Below, piece after piece: positions 1 through 11,528 of a stretch of DNA of 64,000 nucleotides. Numbering within the stretch: the stretch's first letter is position 1; the number at the start of each line of letters is the position of its first letter. This stretch comes from Leptodontidium sp. MPI-SDFR-AT-0119. Taxonomy: Eukaryota; Ascomycota; Leotiomycetes; Helotiales; Leptodontidiaceae. The DNA is taken from assembly GCA_020726505.1 (NCBI GenBank), contig JAHLEZ010000001.1, positions 806,001 to 870,000 on the forward strand. Direction: 5' to 3'. The translations under genes were made by a program, and so were the position numbers. The notes beneath the pieces were generated by a model. The model ran no database searches. It was not told the origin of the DNA and worked only from the letters and a program-made list of their open reading frames with translations.

Positions 1-621
1 GAGAAGCATGGGGTGCGCGAAATCCGCGGAAGCTTTCAGGGTTGGGCGGTCGATGGGGTTGCCGATGAAGAACGTGTCTACGTAGGACTGCACGCTCGAC
101 CTCATGAGATATGTTCCCGAGGGGAAATATATCACTGCTGGGGCTCCTGTCGTGCCGAGACTGTTACCACCCCGTCCGCCGTCGCTGACTGCTGCTTGGA
201 TTGCGGCGGCGTCGTCGGTCACGCCGTCGCCTTTGGCTCCGTAGTCTTTGACATTTCGGAAGACTTTCCACTCGGACCCATTGGTGATGAATGGCGAGAT
301 GCCGTTGTGAGTGATGTGCTCGTACCAGAATTCCGAGGCTTTGGGTAGAGGTTTAGTAAGAAGGGAGGGAATGCTGGAAATTTGTAATGATGGAACAACA
401 GGAGATTCTGCGCTTAAAGGATCGATGGACACGTTCAATTTCACAATTGGTAGACCGTGTGGATCGGGCTTCCAGTCCGCATCAATTGAAGGAACGTAGG
501 TGTACGCAGGGTAGAGAGCAGCACGTTGCCCAGCTGAAAGGGATGCTGCTAAATCCTTGCCAACAACTCCAGAAAGCAGTCTTGTTAAAAAGAGTGTGGA
601 AAAGAGAATAGACGCGTACAT
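1..621 (-). CDS. GH55 exo-beta-1,3-glucanase, N-terminal part (cut by window edge)
   Basis: A minus-strand reading frame of 207 codons starts at the ATG at 619-621 and stays open to base 1, so the C-terminal part lies outside the window. The first ~20 residues (MYASILFSTLFLTRLLSGVV) form a hydrophobic signal peptide, so the product is probably secreted. The middle contains FWYEHITHNGISPFI, then VKDYGAKGDGVTDDAAAIQ and IYFPSGTYL. These are the hallmark start of a pectate-lyase-3 right-handed beta-helix repeat as found at the N-terminus of glycoside hydrolase family 55. GH55 enzymes release glucose from beta-1,3-glucan of fungal walls or callose; that role is family knowledge, since the catalytic region is not visible here. 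A related polygalacturonase-like beta-helix enzyme is the main alternative. Confidence 0.85.
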   Translation of the reverse strand, partial: MYASILFSTLFLTRLLSGVVGKDLAASLSAGQRAALYPAYTYVPSIDADWKPDPHGLPIVKLNVSIDPLSAESPVVPSLQISSIPSLLTKPLPKASEFWYEHITHNGISPFITNGSEWKVFRNVKDYGAKGDGVTDDAAAIQAAVSDGGRGGNSLGTTGAPAVIYFPSGTYLMRSSVQSYVDTFFIGNPIDRPTLKASADFAHPMLL

Positions 622-1492
622 TTTGAAAGGAATGACTATGGTTGGACACGGAGGGAGAGAAATTGAATGGGAGTACAAGCTATTTGAGGAGATTCTCGAA
701 GTTTAAATAGACTTCAGGGCGGGTACATCGGTAATTATTCTCGTTCATGCTCCTTAACAGCCTTTAATTTTGGACTTGGCATTATTGATGGGATCGCTGC
801 TCAAGTAGTGTTATACTAAAGAGTTTGCACTAGCATCGTTGCTTGCCATTTAGGGAATGTATAGCACAGGAGGTATGGAATTCGGCATCGGGAACCGCGT
901 GCTTTTAAGGTTTGGGGAGAGGATGATCGACATCATCTCGGATGCGCTTCCAGTCAGAACCCATCATCCGAGCACATTCTCGGTACCTTGTACGAGAAAC
1001 ACTTCGGAAATAAACACTGGGCACGCATTCAGTTGTAGATAAAGGACACATCATCTCTGTTTTCTTGCGTCAGCTTCTATCTGGTGATATCAAGTCCTGT
1101 TCTTAGAGATCTTAGATACCGGATTATTAGCCATCACTCAAGCAGAAAGGGGGAAGTGAGGAAGCTTCTAATCAGAGGGCTGGGATGGAACGGAATAGAC
1201 TTACGACATGTTGACCCTTGTAGGCATCAACCTCTTCTCTCATCGAGACTATAGCTTGTAGAGTAAACCCCTTGCCCCGAGTTCGATTGCCTCGCTGACA
1301 GGTGAACCTCTGAAGCTGATCTGAATGCGGGTTTTGTGACCGGGACAATGAGCCCATAAACTGTCCAGAAGCGCTCACCCCATCCCCCAGTGATTTCAAA
1401 ATCACTTCCTCAATTGGGATGACTCTCTAGTCATACCAATCATACGAACTACCCAATAATAAAGTCTCTACACGGCGTACTGAGATACTACA
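622..1492. other. Intergenic region, no gene recognised
   Basis: This stretch holds the presumed promoter of the GH55 gene at its left end and the 3' flank of the 2EXR gene at its right end. Only short unrelated reading frames are present. I see no RNA gene, repeat or conserved protein signature. Confidence 0.5.
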
Positions 1493-2467
1493 TCATCTGG
1501 CAGGCCAGGATGCGGAGGATGAGCACAAGCCATCCATCACCAAATATGCCAATCTGACGACAGGGCGTTTCTTCTCCAAAATCCGATCGATCCCTTTAAT
1601 CTCAAACTCGGCCGGCACCTTCTCCCCCTTCCTTAACAGTTCATCCCGAGCCTTCCGTTTCTCAACCAGTACATCGTAGTCCTTGTACACAGTCTTCCTC
1701 GCAGCCAACAGATACGACAGAGACGGGCGTTCGCTCAATGGCATCCTGCAGAGATCCTGCACAATGAGACTCTCATCTAGATCCTCAAACTCCAAGCGCA
1801 GCGCGCGAGCCGCATTGACGACACCAGCTCGCTGAGGCGACGCTTCCGAGTAGTAGAAGAGGACCTCTTCGAGCTTAGGCATTCCCAGAAGCGAGTGTAT
1901 GTCCAGACATCCATCTGAGCGCAGCTCTTTGAGAGGATTAAGCAATTCCCGGACATTAAGAGCAAGGTTGCGGATTTGAGGATGCTCAAAGATCTCAGCC
2001 TGCCAAGTGGCCTTGAATTCGTTCACTGCAATCGGGCAGATCATGTCACGCTCCCAGTTGACATAGATTCCGGCTGGGAATGAAAGATAGACCTGTTGAG
2101 ATAGCCCGCTCACGGGTATGCCGAATTCAAGCGTGTAGCTTTCCAGCGTGAGGGAGCGGGCTTCGTGGTTGACGTGGAGGATTTGGGGGACTCGTCTCAG
2201 TTCAGCCGTGTGGTAATGTGATCTGTGGGAGTTGCTCGCCCATGCTCCGCCAAAGAATCGATTATCGTGTTTGGGAACACCTACATCGATATTCCGTGGC
2301 TCGGGCGCGAGCAGCTTCCATATCTTGAATCTGATCTCGACCGGGAGCTTGGGGAAGCAGGTAAATGTGCGTTGTTGCTCTGCGGGACAAGGCTGTATCT
2401 GGGGTCGAGCAGTGCCCACCTCGCGTTGGTGAAGATACTTTAGACTGGACCTGGCGAGTGCTGACAT
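1493..2467 (-). CDS. 2EXR domain-containing protein
   Basis: Single-exon gene of 324 aa ending in TGA at 1493-1495. The frame is open further upstream to about 2548, but only with a TTG. The first true ATG is at 2465-2467 (MSALARSS), so I start there; an upstream exon cannot be excluded. Residues ~37-60 carry CFPKLPVEIRFKIWKLL followed by PEPRNIDVG. This is the 2EXR motif, an F-box-like N-terminal element of a large fungal family that is especially expanded in Leotiomycetes. A second family hallmark, RVPQILHVNHEARSLTLE, follows. The biochemical function of 2EXR proteins is not established. The remaining two thirds are helical and Leu-rich with a charged KKRP tail and no further domain I can name. 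Confidence 0.85.
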   Translation of the reverse strand: MSALARSSLKYLHQREVGTARPQIQPCPAEQQRTFTCFPKLPVEIRFKIWKLLAPEPRNIDVGVPKHDNRFFGGAWASNSHRSHYHTAELRRVPQILHVNHEARSLTLESYTLEFGIPVSGLSQQVYLSFPAGIYVNWERDMICPIAVNEFKATWQAEIFEHPQIRNLALNVRELLNPLKELRSDGCLDIHSLLGMPKLEEVLFYYSEASPQRAGVVNAARALRLEFEDLDESLIVQDLCRMPLSERPSLSYLLAARKTVYKDYDVLVEKRKARDELLRKGEKVPAEFEIKGIDRILEKKRPVVRLAYLVMDGLCSSSASWPAR

Positions 2468-3342
2468 CGTTTCTATCGAGGGTGTCTTAATCTTTGTGGT
2501 GGAGGAGCGTTCACTGGTAGAGATCTCAGATTTGGTGATGTGATGCAACTCACCCCGTCAATGTAGATGGGTTGGTTTGCTTCAACCGAATTCCCACCCC
2601 GCATGTGACGTGACTCTAGTCACGGGACCATGAGATTTGGGGACTTTCTCGTTGCAACCAGCCTTTCAGAGAATATCATGTTCCAGATAAGAGACGCCAT
2701 CCTAAAATCAGAGCAGAAATACCCAGAGCTTAGATCATATTCTTAATGCTAGATATCTTTCTCCCTGCCAAGTTCTTGCTTTGATCTCATGGCCTGCATC
2801 AACATGCAAATCGGCTAGGCACATTCAAAGAAGTCCAATAGTGAAGTACAAGAGCGGCTTGTCAGATTCTGTGTTGGGCGGGTTCAATAATCACTCTGTA
2901 ACAGCCTAGTTGAGGAATAGATTCTTCTGTCTCATCAACTGCGACTGATGTATTCAAAGGGCATAGTCTTGGCTTATCAGGCCAGAGTGAAGCTCTACCA
3001 AGAAGACTTTTACAATTATATTACGACACCGAGGCAATTCAATAAACAGGCAAGAATGATGATGATTATGATATTCAAATGATTGTATTGTACCTCAGTA
3101 CCTATTATGCAACTGATATATATCTTCAGGAAGACCATGCGACTAAACAAACCAATCCAAGCCACATGAATTCAAAATATTTGTATAAATAGCAGACATA
3201 TAAAACAAAACACCAAAAACACCAGCGACCAGGTCCCCTCCAGCCATCACATATATCTTTGATTTCAAAATTTCCAAAAACTTCCAACAATGCATTTTGT
3301 ACACCCACCCATTTCTTGTTCGTAGATCGGAATCAAATCGTT
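2468..3342. other. Intergenic region: 2EXR promoter and chitin synthase 3' flank
   Basis: About 0.9 kb without a convincing coding frame. Base composition becomes AT-rich towards 3000-3300, consistent with the 3' UTR of the chitin synthase that ends at 3343. Confidence 0.45.
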
Positions 3343-6300
3343 TTACATATTAGCCAACTCGGTATCAATCATGCGATCTAAGAACGTCCTCCTCTCGCCC
3401 ACAAGCTCAGTCTGCAATCTCTGCTCGACAAGAGCGCGGACTTGCTTCTTAGTGACGTTGTCGAGGTCGACTTCGCGCAGGCAGTTCTGGATAGCTTCCA
3501 CGATCATCGTGTCATCTGGTCCGGCATTTCCACGCTGGAAATCAAATTGTGAGACTGGGCGGAGAGAGGCCTCGGCGCCCATTGGTGTGCGTGCTCCGCC
3601 TGTGAAGCCAATTTGGCTGCGAGAGCCGTGGAGGGGAGAGGGTTGGCCGGATAGGAGATCGTTGGCGGATGGGGACATGACCATACTGGGACGTTGAGAT
3701 TGAGGGGGATAGTCCTGGTAGGGGGAGGCGGAACGATCTTGAACTCCACCGCCGAGGGACATCATGGATTGATGACGGACGGCGGGGTGTTGGTCGTACG
3801 GGTTGGTGGAGTAGACGGATTGTCTGGGGCCACCGAAGGCGGGGGATTGAGGTGGCATGTAGCCACCTCGTTGGGGGAAGCCAGTCAGGATGGTCGAGGC
3901 GGGCTTGACGGAGGAGTACATGGACTTCATGTCGTCCATCTCATATTGGTCATCATAGCCCTCATAAGCCTTCTCGACCTGAACACCACGGCGACCGGGA
4001 AGGTTGTTGGCAAGAGCGTAGTCGTCCCAGCGTTGAAGAGGGATGCTGCGAGGGTCGAAACCTTCGTCTTCAACAGCAACAATTTGCTTCTTGCCTTTCT
4101 CTCCAATGACAATACGGGTGTTACCCCAAGTGAAATTGTCTTGATTCCAGAAAGAATAGATGGGAAGGACGAACGAATAGATGGGGAACGCCAGAATATA
4201 GATAATCATCCATCCGATGTGTTGCCATTGACGCTTCAGGATGAATATCAGCGCTTGTAGACCATAGACGGCTGCTATCATGATGATGGAGATCAAAGGG
4301 AATTGACCCTTTCCGGCAGCGACGTTATAGATAAGGAATCCAAGATATCCGCAGGTTGCAGGCAAGATGATTGTTCCAAAGAGGTCGATAAAGACAACGA
4401 ATCTCATACTGAAACAACAGAAACCACAGAGCTCCTTAAGCCAGACCAATTCAGCCAAGTTGTGGATGGTAGAGTTGATCCATCTTCTTCGTTGGGACAG
4501 CAGGACACTAAATGTCTCGGGTGCGGCAGTTTGACAGTACGCATCCGGGATAAACTTGTATGACATGTACGGGAAGTGCTTCGTCATCAAGGTAGTGAGG
4601 TATCGATCTTCACCAAGAGACAAGAGGTTCTTCTTGTGCAAAGTATCCACGGAGCAATCACTGTAGTCGCGGACTATTGCATCCGAGATAATCAGCGGCT
4701 TGCCCTTGTCAGCGGTTCTGAGACGGTACATGGTGAAACTGTGGCATTATTAGTATTTGATAATAAATAGGGGAGATCTTGCAACTTACCAACCAGGAAG
4801 ACAAGTAACACTGCCAAAGAGAGACTCGAAAGCCTTTGCCAAGTGATGTGAGATGAAGTACTCGTAAACTTGAATCATGGTCCACCAGGATCGTTCCTCA
4901 TTCTCCAAACTAGTTTCACCACAAATACCAGCAATCTTTGCATTATTGGCACAAGCTGCGACAAGACGGTTGAGGGAGTCCTCACGGACACTGGTATCAG
5001 CATCGACCATGAGAAGATATTCATAAAGCTCAGGATCAACACCGATAATGTTGTTGATCTGGTGGAACATTTCCAATTCGAGTGGGGACATAGGTGATCG
5101 GTGGTGAACGCGGTTGAGGAAGCTCATGAGCAGAATCTGAGAGTCTCGCTTTCCACGATTGCCAGGCTTGCTCTTCGATTGCTCAGACTCCTTTCCAACC
5201 TTGACAACGACCAAGTACGGGACGACATTTCCTTCGAATTCGTACAGACCAGAGTAGACTTTGCCGTAGTTCAACTGCTCGCTGCTTTCACCGACTGACT
5301 TGAATGGGAGAGCGGGAGGATCCATCTTTGGGTCAACTCCGAGAATATCCAGAACAATTTTGGGCGTAGGTCGGTCATTGCCACCTCCGACGATCATACC
5401 ATCGCAAATGACGCAGATGAGCTTTCTCTTGTTGTCATATTGAAGAGCAGTCAAGGAGTCGAGAGCTTTTCGCAAAGAGTCTTCACCTTCAGTATATGCG
5501 GGAACTTGGCAGATGACGAATTTGTCCTGGGGACTGGGGCGTCGCTTGGAACCAAATTGAAGGGCAGCCAAAAACTTGGTCAAGATGACGGCACACAGGA
5601 TAACTGTAAAGGCAAGCAGGATGTAGTTGTTGATCTGGCACTTGATGGTATCTCGGAAATCGGGAATACCGACGTAGAATTGATTGTTGAAACAGTTCAG
5701 ATTGTTTGCGATTATGCCGGTCTGAGTACCATTGCCTGCGGCAGCAGTCACCATCTTTTCCCAGTCACTTGTGATGTCTAGACCTGGATTGTTCTTGATC
5801 ATCTTGGAAATTGTGTCGTCAATGAAAGTGTAGGCGGCCAGGTCATTGTAAGTATCCAGCGTGTAGTAGTAATCAGTAAGATCGTAGATCTTGCCATGGA
5901 GGATAAACCAGTAATGGTTGTTGTTTTGGCCCTCACTCTTGACGGTCTTCTTCTTGGTGACCAACTCGCCGTGATAGTATTCTTTGATGCGAGGCAGGAA
6001 CTTGGTTGCATACCAGTTGATACTGTACAACGCACTGGTCTGGTAAGGGGATCTTTTGCCAGAGGTATGAATGGCAGTCGAATCGGCGATAGTGGTGTTC
6101 GAGAGAAGAAAGAGAGTTTCATCCGTGACAATTCCTGGACAGCCAACCGTCAAAGGTGGGACAAACAAAGCATCCAAATTCATCCCAGAAAATGGTTGCA
6201 TATTGGAGGTTGTTGTCTCAATATCGGTGTCACTATGCTGCAACTTCCAGAACTTAGACATGTCGTAGACTTTTCCGTGGTAACTGATCCAGTAGTCGCT

Positions 6301-8829
6301 ATTTCCTTGGTGAGATGCCACCTCTTTGGCATCCCAGGCTTTATCGAAATTTGGGCAGAGAATTTTTCCGAAACCAACAATCCAGAAGATGATTGTTGCG
6401 TTGATGAGGAAAATAATGAAGCATAGCACGACCTTTTCTCTCCATGCCATACGGACATCGGGGCGCTTCATGCGACCAACGAATCTGAGGACGAACGAAG
6501 GAATCCAGAAAGTGAGTGCCCAAACAACACCGACCCAGATGCGACGGCTTGTTGTCAAGTCCGAAGTTGTGATACTCTTAGGCTCGGCTAGTTCTGGGTC
6601 CATGTTTCCAACAAGCTCGCCCATTTCGTTGTTGTAATACACTTGACCTTTGACATCATCTCCTCTGAGGCCAAGGCCATAATCACCAGCGCTGACATTT
6701 CGATTTGTTGGGGCGATCGAGCGAGCGCCACCTAAAGCACTCCGAGGCATGGTTGCGCCACTTTGCTGGCGAATAAGTCCCTCCCGACTCCCATGAGGAG
6801 TCAATTCGTTCATGGGAGGGAAGAAACCGCTGCTGTTGTGAGGGCCACCGGAGTATCCGGTATCCATGCCATTGTCACCAGCAAGCATGGTACCAAGCCC
6901 AACAAATCCTTGGTTGTCCGAGGGTTTCAAGTCAAGCATGCCCTCGGCTTCCCACCAAGCACTTTCTCGCATCCAAATGCGTTCAGTGCCGACGACCACC
7001 TCGCCGTTACTCCACCCGCGTTCCATGATCCAGCTTTCAATTCCATCCTTACCGTCTTTACACCCGAGAGGGGCGTACCGTTGGCAGAATTCGTCAAGAT
7101 CAAAGTCGGCAGTGAAGTCGAGGTTCTTGTTTCTCCGATTTGCCCATTCTGGAAGTCTCCATGCACGGAGTTGTCTGGAAACGGTTCCTGCAGACCAGGC
7201 GGAAGTCATTGAAGGGAGAGCAGCCAAACTGGCAGGTGATTCGTCTGTTGGGTGAAGGGAAAGATGATACCACACACGACTGCTGCCCAAGACTGCTGGC
7301 AAGTCGATACGGCCTTGACGGCCCAGATTGACGCCTTGCCCCTCCACAGGGAACAGGATCTTCTTCAAAAATCCATCATCTTCACCCTCCCTTCCAATTT
7401 TCTCCAAGACAGCCTCACGTCTCTCCAACTCATGCTCACGCTCTCGTCCAGCTGGCCCAGTCATGATGCCAAGATCAGGGCCAACTTCAGACACGGCATT
7501 TTGCATCTCGCGAAGAACTGAAGAGCCTGCTGCCACCACATCAACTCCGTCTTCCTTCATCTCGAAGTTGATACCTTGGGTATCATCGAAAACACCTCGC
7601 ATGGCGGCGGCTTTCCCGAGGGTTGCGTCTGGGATCTCCAGAATAGTAATGCAGACGGTGTCGCCGTTGTCTTCTTCGGTATTGGGCGTCCTGGCTCCTG
7701 GGCCTCCTTCCGAGGAATCTCCATCTCTCAGATGGGTCATTTCAGTAGCAATGGCTTCATTAGCCTTGAGAATTACCCAATCCACCAAAGCCTCATAAAG
7801 ACCACCGATCAAGGTCTCCCGTTCTGAGGTATTGCACTGGTTGACGAGGACTTCGGGCTCCAGACCCAGCAAACCTCCAACATCTTCGCAGACTTCCTCC
7901 AAGGCATCCTCATCCAAATTAAAGGTCAAAGTATCACCAAGTTTGAGCAGACCTGCCAAAATCGAGATCAGATTTCTGTGTGCTGCACCCTTAATGCCAA
8001 TTTCCTTTAATGCAGCCCGGAAGTCGTCAGCAGCTGCGGCGTCATCTCCAGTTGGCAGGTAGGAAGGGGGATCGTATGTGCCGGATTTTGCAAGGAGAGC
8101 ATAGCTGGAAGCACTTTTCAGCCCCAGGAATTCTCGCTCTGCAGGTGTAGAGGCAGATGTGAGGAGGTAGTAGAATACATCGAAAGCTCTGTATCCTGAC
8201 TCGGCTGGGATGTTCAGAAGACCCTTTGAAGTGTCAATTCCTCCTTCGGATAAAGCGAGGGTTGCTGCTGTCAAATTGCCAGCGAGTGTAAGAGTCAGAG
8301 TAATACCAAGAGCAGATTGGCGTGGTGCTGAGTGGTTCTGTGGCGAAACGGAATGGATGAAAGGTCTCAGTGCATTCAGGGCTGTATATAGGGAGGCAGG
8401 AATTGAGAGGGGGAGAGTTTGGAGGAAGGGTGTGAGAATTGAAGGAGTCGACTCGTGTAGAGAGCTATGATTCTAGTTAGAGATGCTCATAATAGAAGGG
8501 TTTGGCAAAACTTACCCCAAGACTATGCAACCATCCTCAGCACGGCGTCTAGCATGTTCCCAAGCTCTGGCAGACAAGGCAGCGTCGACGGTACCGCCAG
8601 TACGTCCTTCGTGATCAGGTTGAGAAGCAGTGAGCCAGCTATTAACCACAAGCGTGCTGCTGGCATCCAGTCTGTATGGTTGACCGGAAGTATATATTGT
8701 GTGGACAGCATTCAGGAGAGTGGTAGTCGAGACCTGTGTTGATTGTTGAGCAGCTGAATTGATGTTTCGATGGCCCCCTTGCAGAGAAGAGGTCGTCGAA
8801 TACATCGACATCCGATTGTTACCCGCCAT
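3343..8829 (-). CDS. csmB: Chitin synthase with degenerate myosin-like domain (CsmB / ChsVb type)
   Basis: Three exons (8829-8516, 8464-4790, 4738-3343; introns of 51 bp each) encode 1794 aa. The start at 8829 gives [15 protein letters not shown]; an upstream in-frame ATG at 8901 is less likely. Order of domains: degenerate myosin-like head (~1-600), two membrane segments around an [11 protein letters not shown] motif, a cytochrome-b5-like segment ([17 protein letters not shown]), more membrane helices, then the GT2 chitin synthase core. The core has VICDGMI, a DADTS motif, the EDRYLTT motif and [13 protein letters not shown] at about residue 1412, followed by a cluster of helices and a C-terminal DEK_C domain. 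Where the partner gene has a Walker P-loop, this protein reads IVLGSLHEST, so the ATP-binding motor site is lost. The enzyme polymerises UDP-GlcNAc into chitin at hyphal tips and septa. The symbol follows the Aspergillus head-to-head pair; class VI or VII naming varies. Confidence 0.95.
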
Positions 8830-11528
8830 GGCGTGGAGGTTGAGTGAGGTGTCTATTCCTCCCTCTGGCTTTGAAGCCTTTTGTTGATTTTCGAGAAACA
8901 CCAGGACCGAGTTTCTCGCAGGGCCCCTTTCAGAAGTGTTCCGAGTCGATTTGCCTAGCAGGTACTGTTTCTGTTCTCGAGACGCGTTTCAATTCGGATG
9001 GGAGGAGATCGGGTAGGTAGGATTCAACGAGTGTTGTGAGGCTGAACTGATGGCTGAATGACGGTCGCTGAGCAACAGACTTGCAGGAAGCAGGTAGGAT
9101 TCGGGATCCGGAGGCGTGGAACGAGAGTGTAGATAGAGCGTCGAGTAGAAAGTATTAAAGGATAGGTAGGTCAGATAGGAAATACAACGAATGTTCACCA
9201 AAACGAATGAGGCGATTCAGAAGAGAGGAAAGGTTGGTTGATGCACACAAACTGACGAAAGTCGGCAAGCTGATGGGAGTGTGGAATGTCAGTTCATACC
9301 TGAGGTACGGATCACGAATATTCACTCTCCTGGTCTGGTCTCCTTCGGGTTTGTTGTGCCAGTGCCAGTGCCAGTGCACCACCACAATACGGCGGACGAC
9401 AAGCACTTGTTGATGACAGAATGAACCCCTGAATGGAATTTTCTCAAAGTGGATCAAGCGGATGCAAGTGGATCTAAGCCGCACTCTAATGCATGACTGG
9501 GATGCCCAATACGAGCATAGAGCCCTGGCTGTTTTAACACAACTGCCAGATCGGGACAGTCTTCGCCACAGCTAGGCCCGCGGTGTTTTGCTTGCTCAAC
9601 GCGTGGTGGCGAATCATGTGCGGCGAGATGCAAAGAAGTCAAACTCCTCTTGTCAAAAGCAGCGCCGACCGTGTTTATTTTTGGCGGCCTTCGCTCCAGT
9701 TCGCGTCTCCACCTGCATGAAGGAGAGCGGACAGGGAAGAAAGGAAGAGGTGGCGCCGTCATCACATCCATCAAGCGAACAGACAGCACATCCCGATCGC
9801 CCTCTCTTCTCCAGAGGGGCGGCGCTAGCGAGGACAGCATCTGGGAATATTCCCAACAGAAGAGAGAGCCTAGATGTACGGGGTAGAAAAGGCAGAGAGA
9901 GTAGGATTTGAATTATCTTGAATATCCACTAGAAGGAGGAGAAAAAGGTCAACTTTTCCTCCCTGTGTGTGGATAGATAGATACTCTCCACAGATCAAGG
10001 AAACAAACATGTCTTGAACCAGCAGAGCAGGGAAGATGTCGATTTGAAATGAATTATGTGATGAAGGGGGCATTAACGTTTTGGAGATCTGCCACCAAGT
10101 GCCACCACCCACCCAGCATCGGCACCTGGGCTCTTCTTCCGTGGAGGGAGGCCGGCCAACGGACTAAGACAGCCCCGGGGCCCCCTAAAAAATCAATCAA
10201 TCTGGAGAAATCCAGCTAAATGACCATCGTCATTTACAAAATACAGTTCAGGATCAGTCTAGAATCAGATGTGAACAGAGAAGCTGTGTTTTCTTCTTTG
10301 AGGAGGAGGAGGAGGAGGAGGTTCGTACAGCAAAGTGTGAGATGTCCAGTAGTGGCTAGGTGACGATATATTCAGTTCTGTATTATTAGTATCTCAGCAT
10401 CAGCAGTATCAGCAGCAGTAAATTACGAGAAAAAGTGGTGTTCAATCCGTGCTGGCTCGTGTTCCGGGCATCGAGGGCGGCCAGCCAACCAGTAAGCAGG
10501 TTGCTGCAGAATGAGGAAATGCAGCTGATCTGACCTGACCTGATCTGATCCAAGAGGATGGACTCGATGCGAGTGTGTGAGGTCACTGCTAGGAGTTGAA
10601 TTGGGCAGGCAGTGCAAACATGGCACACGGCCTGCCTGGCATCCATCCCTCAACAGCAGTAAGAGTGGCCATCATGCTTTGTCTCTTGTCTCTTGTCTCT
10701 CGCTTTCTATCTCCGTCTGATATCTCGTGTTAATGGAGACAGCTGTTGGCCCAACCAGTCCAGTGCAGTCCAGTCCCGCTGTGGCAATTGAACTGGATTG
10801 AATTTATCGATTGCAGCAGTCGAGCAGAGTTTCAAGGTGCATGCATGCTTGGCCTGTTCTTTGTTGACCCTGTTGACCGATCACCCCTGAGCCGCTTAAC
10901 GAAAATAGAGAAGAGGCAGAGCAGAGCAGTGCAGTGCAGTGTAGAGGCTTTGCTGGCTGGCTGGGCCATCGCCTCGCTCCCTTTGCCTTGCCTTGCCCCC
11001 CGGGAGTCCGTCTCCCCCACTTTCTACGGTGGCCGGGATCGATCGATGGCACTGGAATTTCTTTCTTGTTCTCGTTCTTCGCGTCAGCCAGCCAGCCAGG
11101 CCATTCATTCGACTCGACACACAAACATCCTGGTCAGCTCTCTTTCTCTGGTGCTTGCTCAACTCCAAGGATTGCGTGAGGATTCCCTTTGCGTTGTTGT
11201 CGTCGACCTCAACTCCTTTCTCTCCATCCATCTTTTTTCACGACTTCACTCAACGCTCGCTAATTTCCTACCTAACATTCACACATTCGCTATTGCATTG
11301 TTCACTAAGGAGGATTTGAGGATTTGTGCAGGACGGCTTGCTGATCCCTACCCCTTCGTTACCTGGGGGATTTGGAAGTACAGGAACACCACCACCACGA
11401 CCACCACATCTTGCAACCTCACGAACCCATTGCATACTACAAACAACTCCATATCCCGGCCATCAACCAACTGCAACACATATAGAGGCTAACCACTCCA
11501 TCCAGGGGTTTCGACCCGAATAATCAAC
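8830..11528. promoter_or_regulatory. Shared divergent promoter region of the two chitin synthases
   Basis: A 2.7-kb gene-free interval separates the start codons of the two head-to-head chitin synthases, so promoters and 5' leaders of both must lie here. It contains pyrimidine/purine-rich tracts: a GGA run around 10302-10321, repeated CTTGTCT at 10680-10705, and CTGACCTGACCTGATCTGATC at about 10533-10553. Such tracts are common in long fungal leaders. A 248-codon frame at 10746-11492 lacks any protein character and I treat it as leader. No individual factor site can be assigned with confidence. Confidence 0.7.

Noticed and set aside
3694..4260. 188-codon plus-strand frame
   Set aside because: Exactly antisense to the conserved C-terminal part of the CsmB-like chitin synthase; a shadow of that coding sequence.
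8902..9201. Possible upstream start or extra 5' exon of the CsmB-like chitin synthase
   Set aside because: The in-frame ATG at 8901 adds only 24 unconserved-looking residues, while 8829 gives the typical [11 protein letters not shown] start.
10746..11492. 248-codon plus-strand open frame upstream of the class V chitin synthase
   Set aside because: Low-complexity, no domain or signal peptide, composition of CT-rich leader, and it ends just before the true start codon. Treated as 5' leader or promoter.
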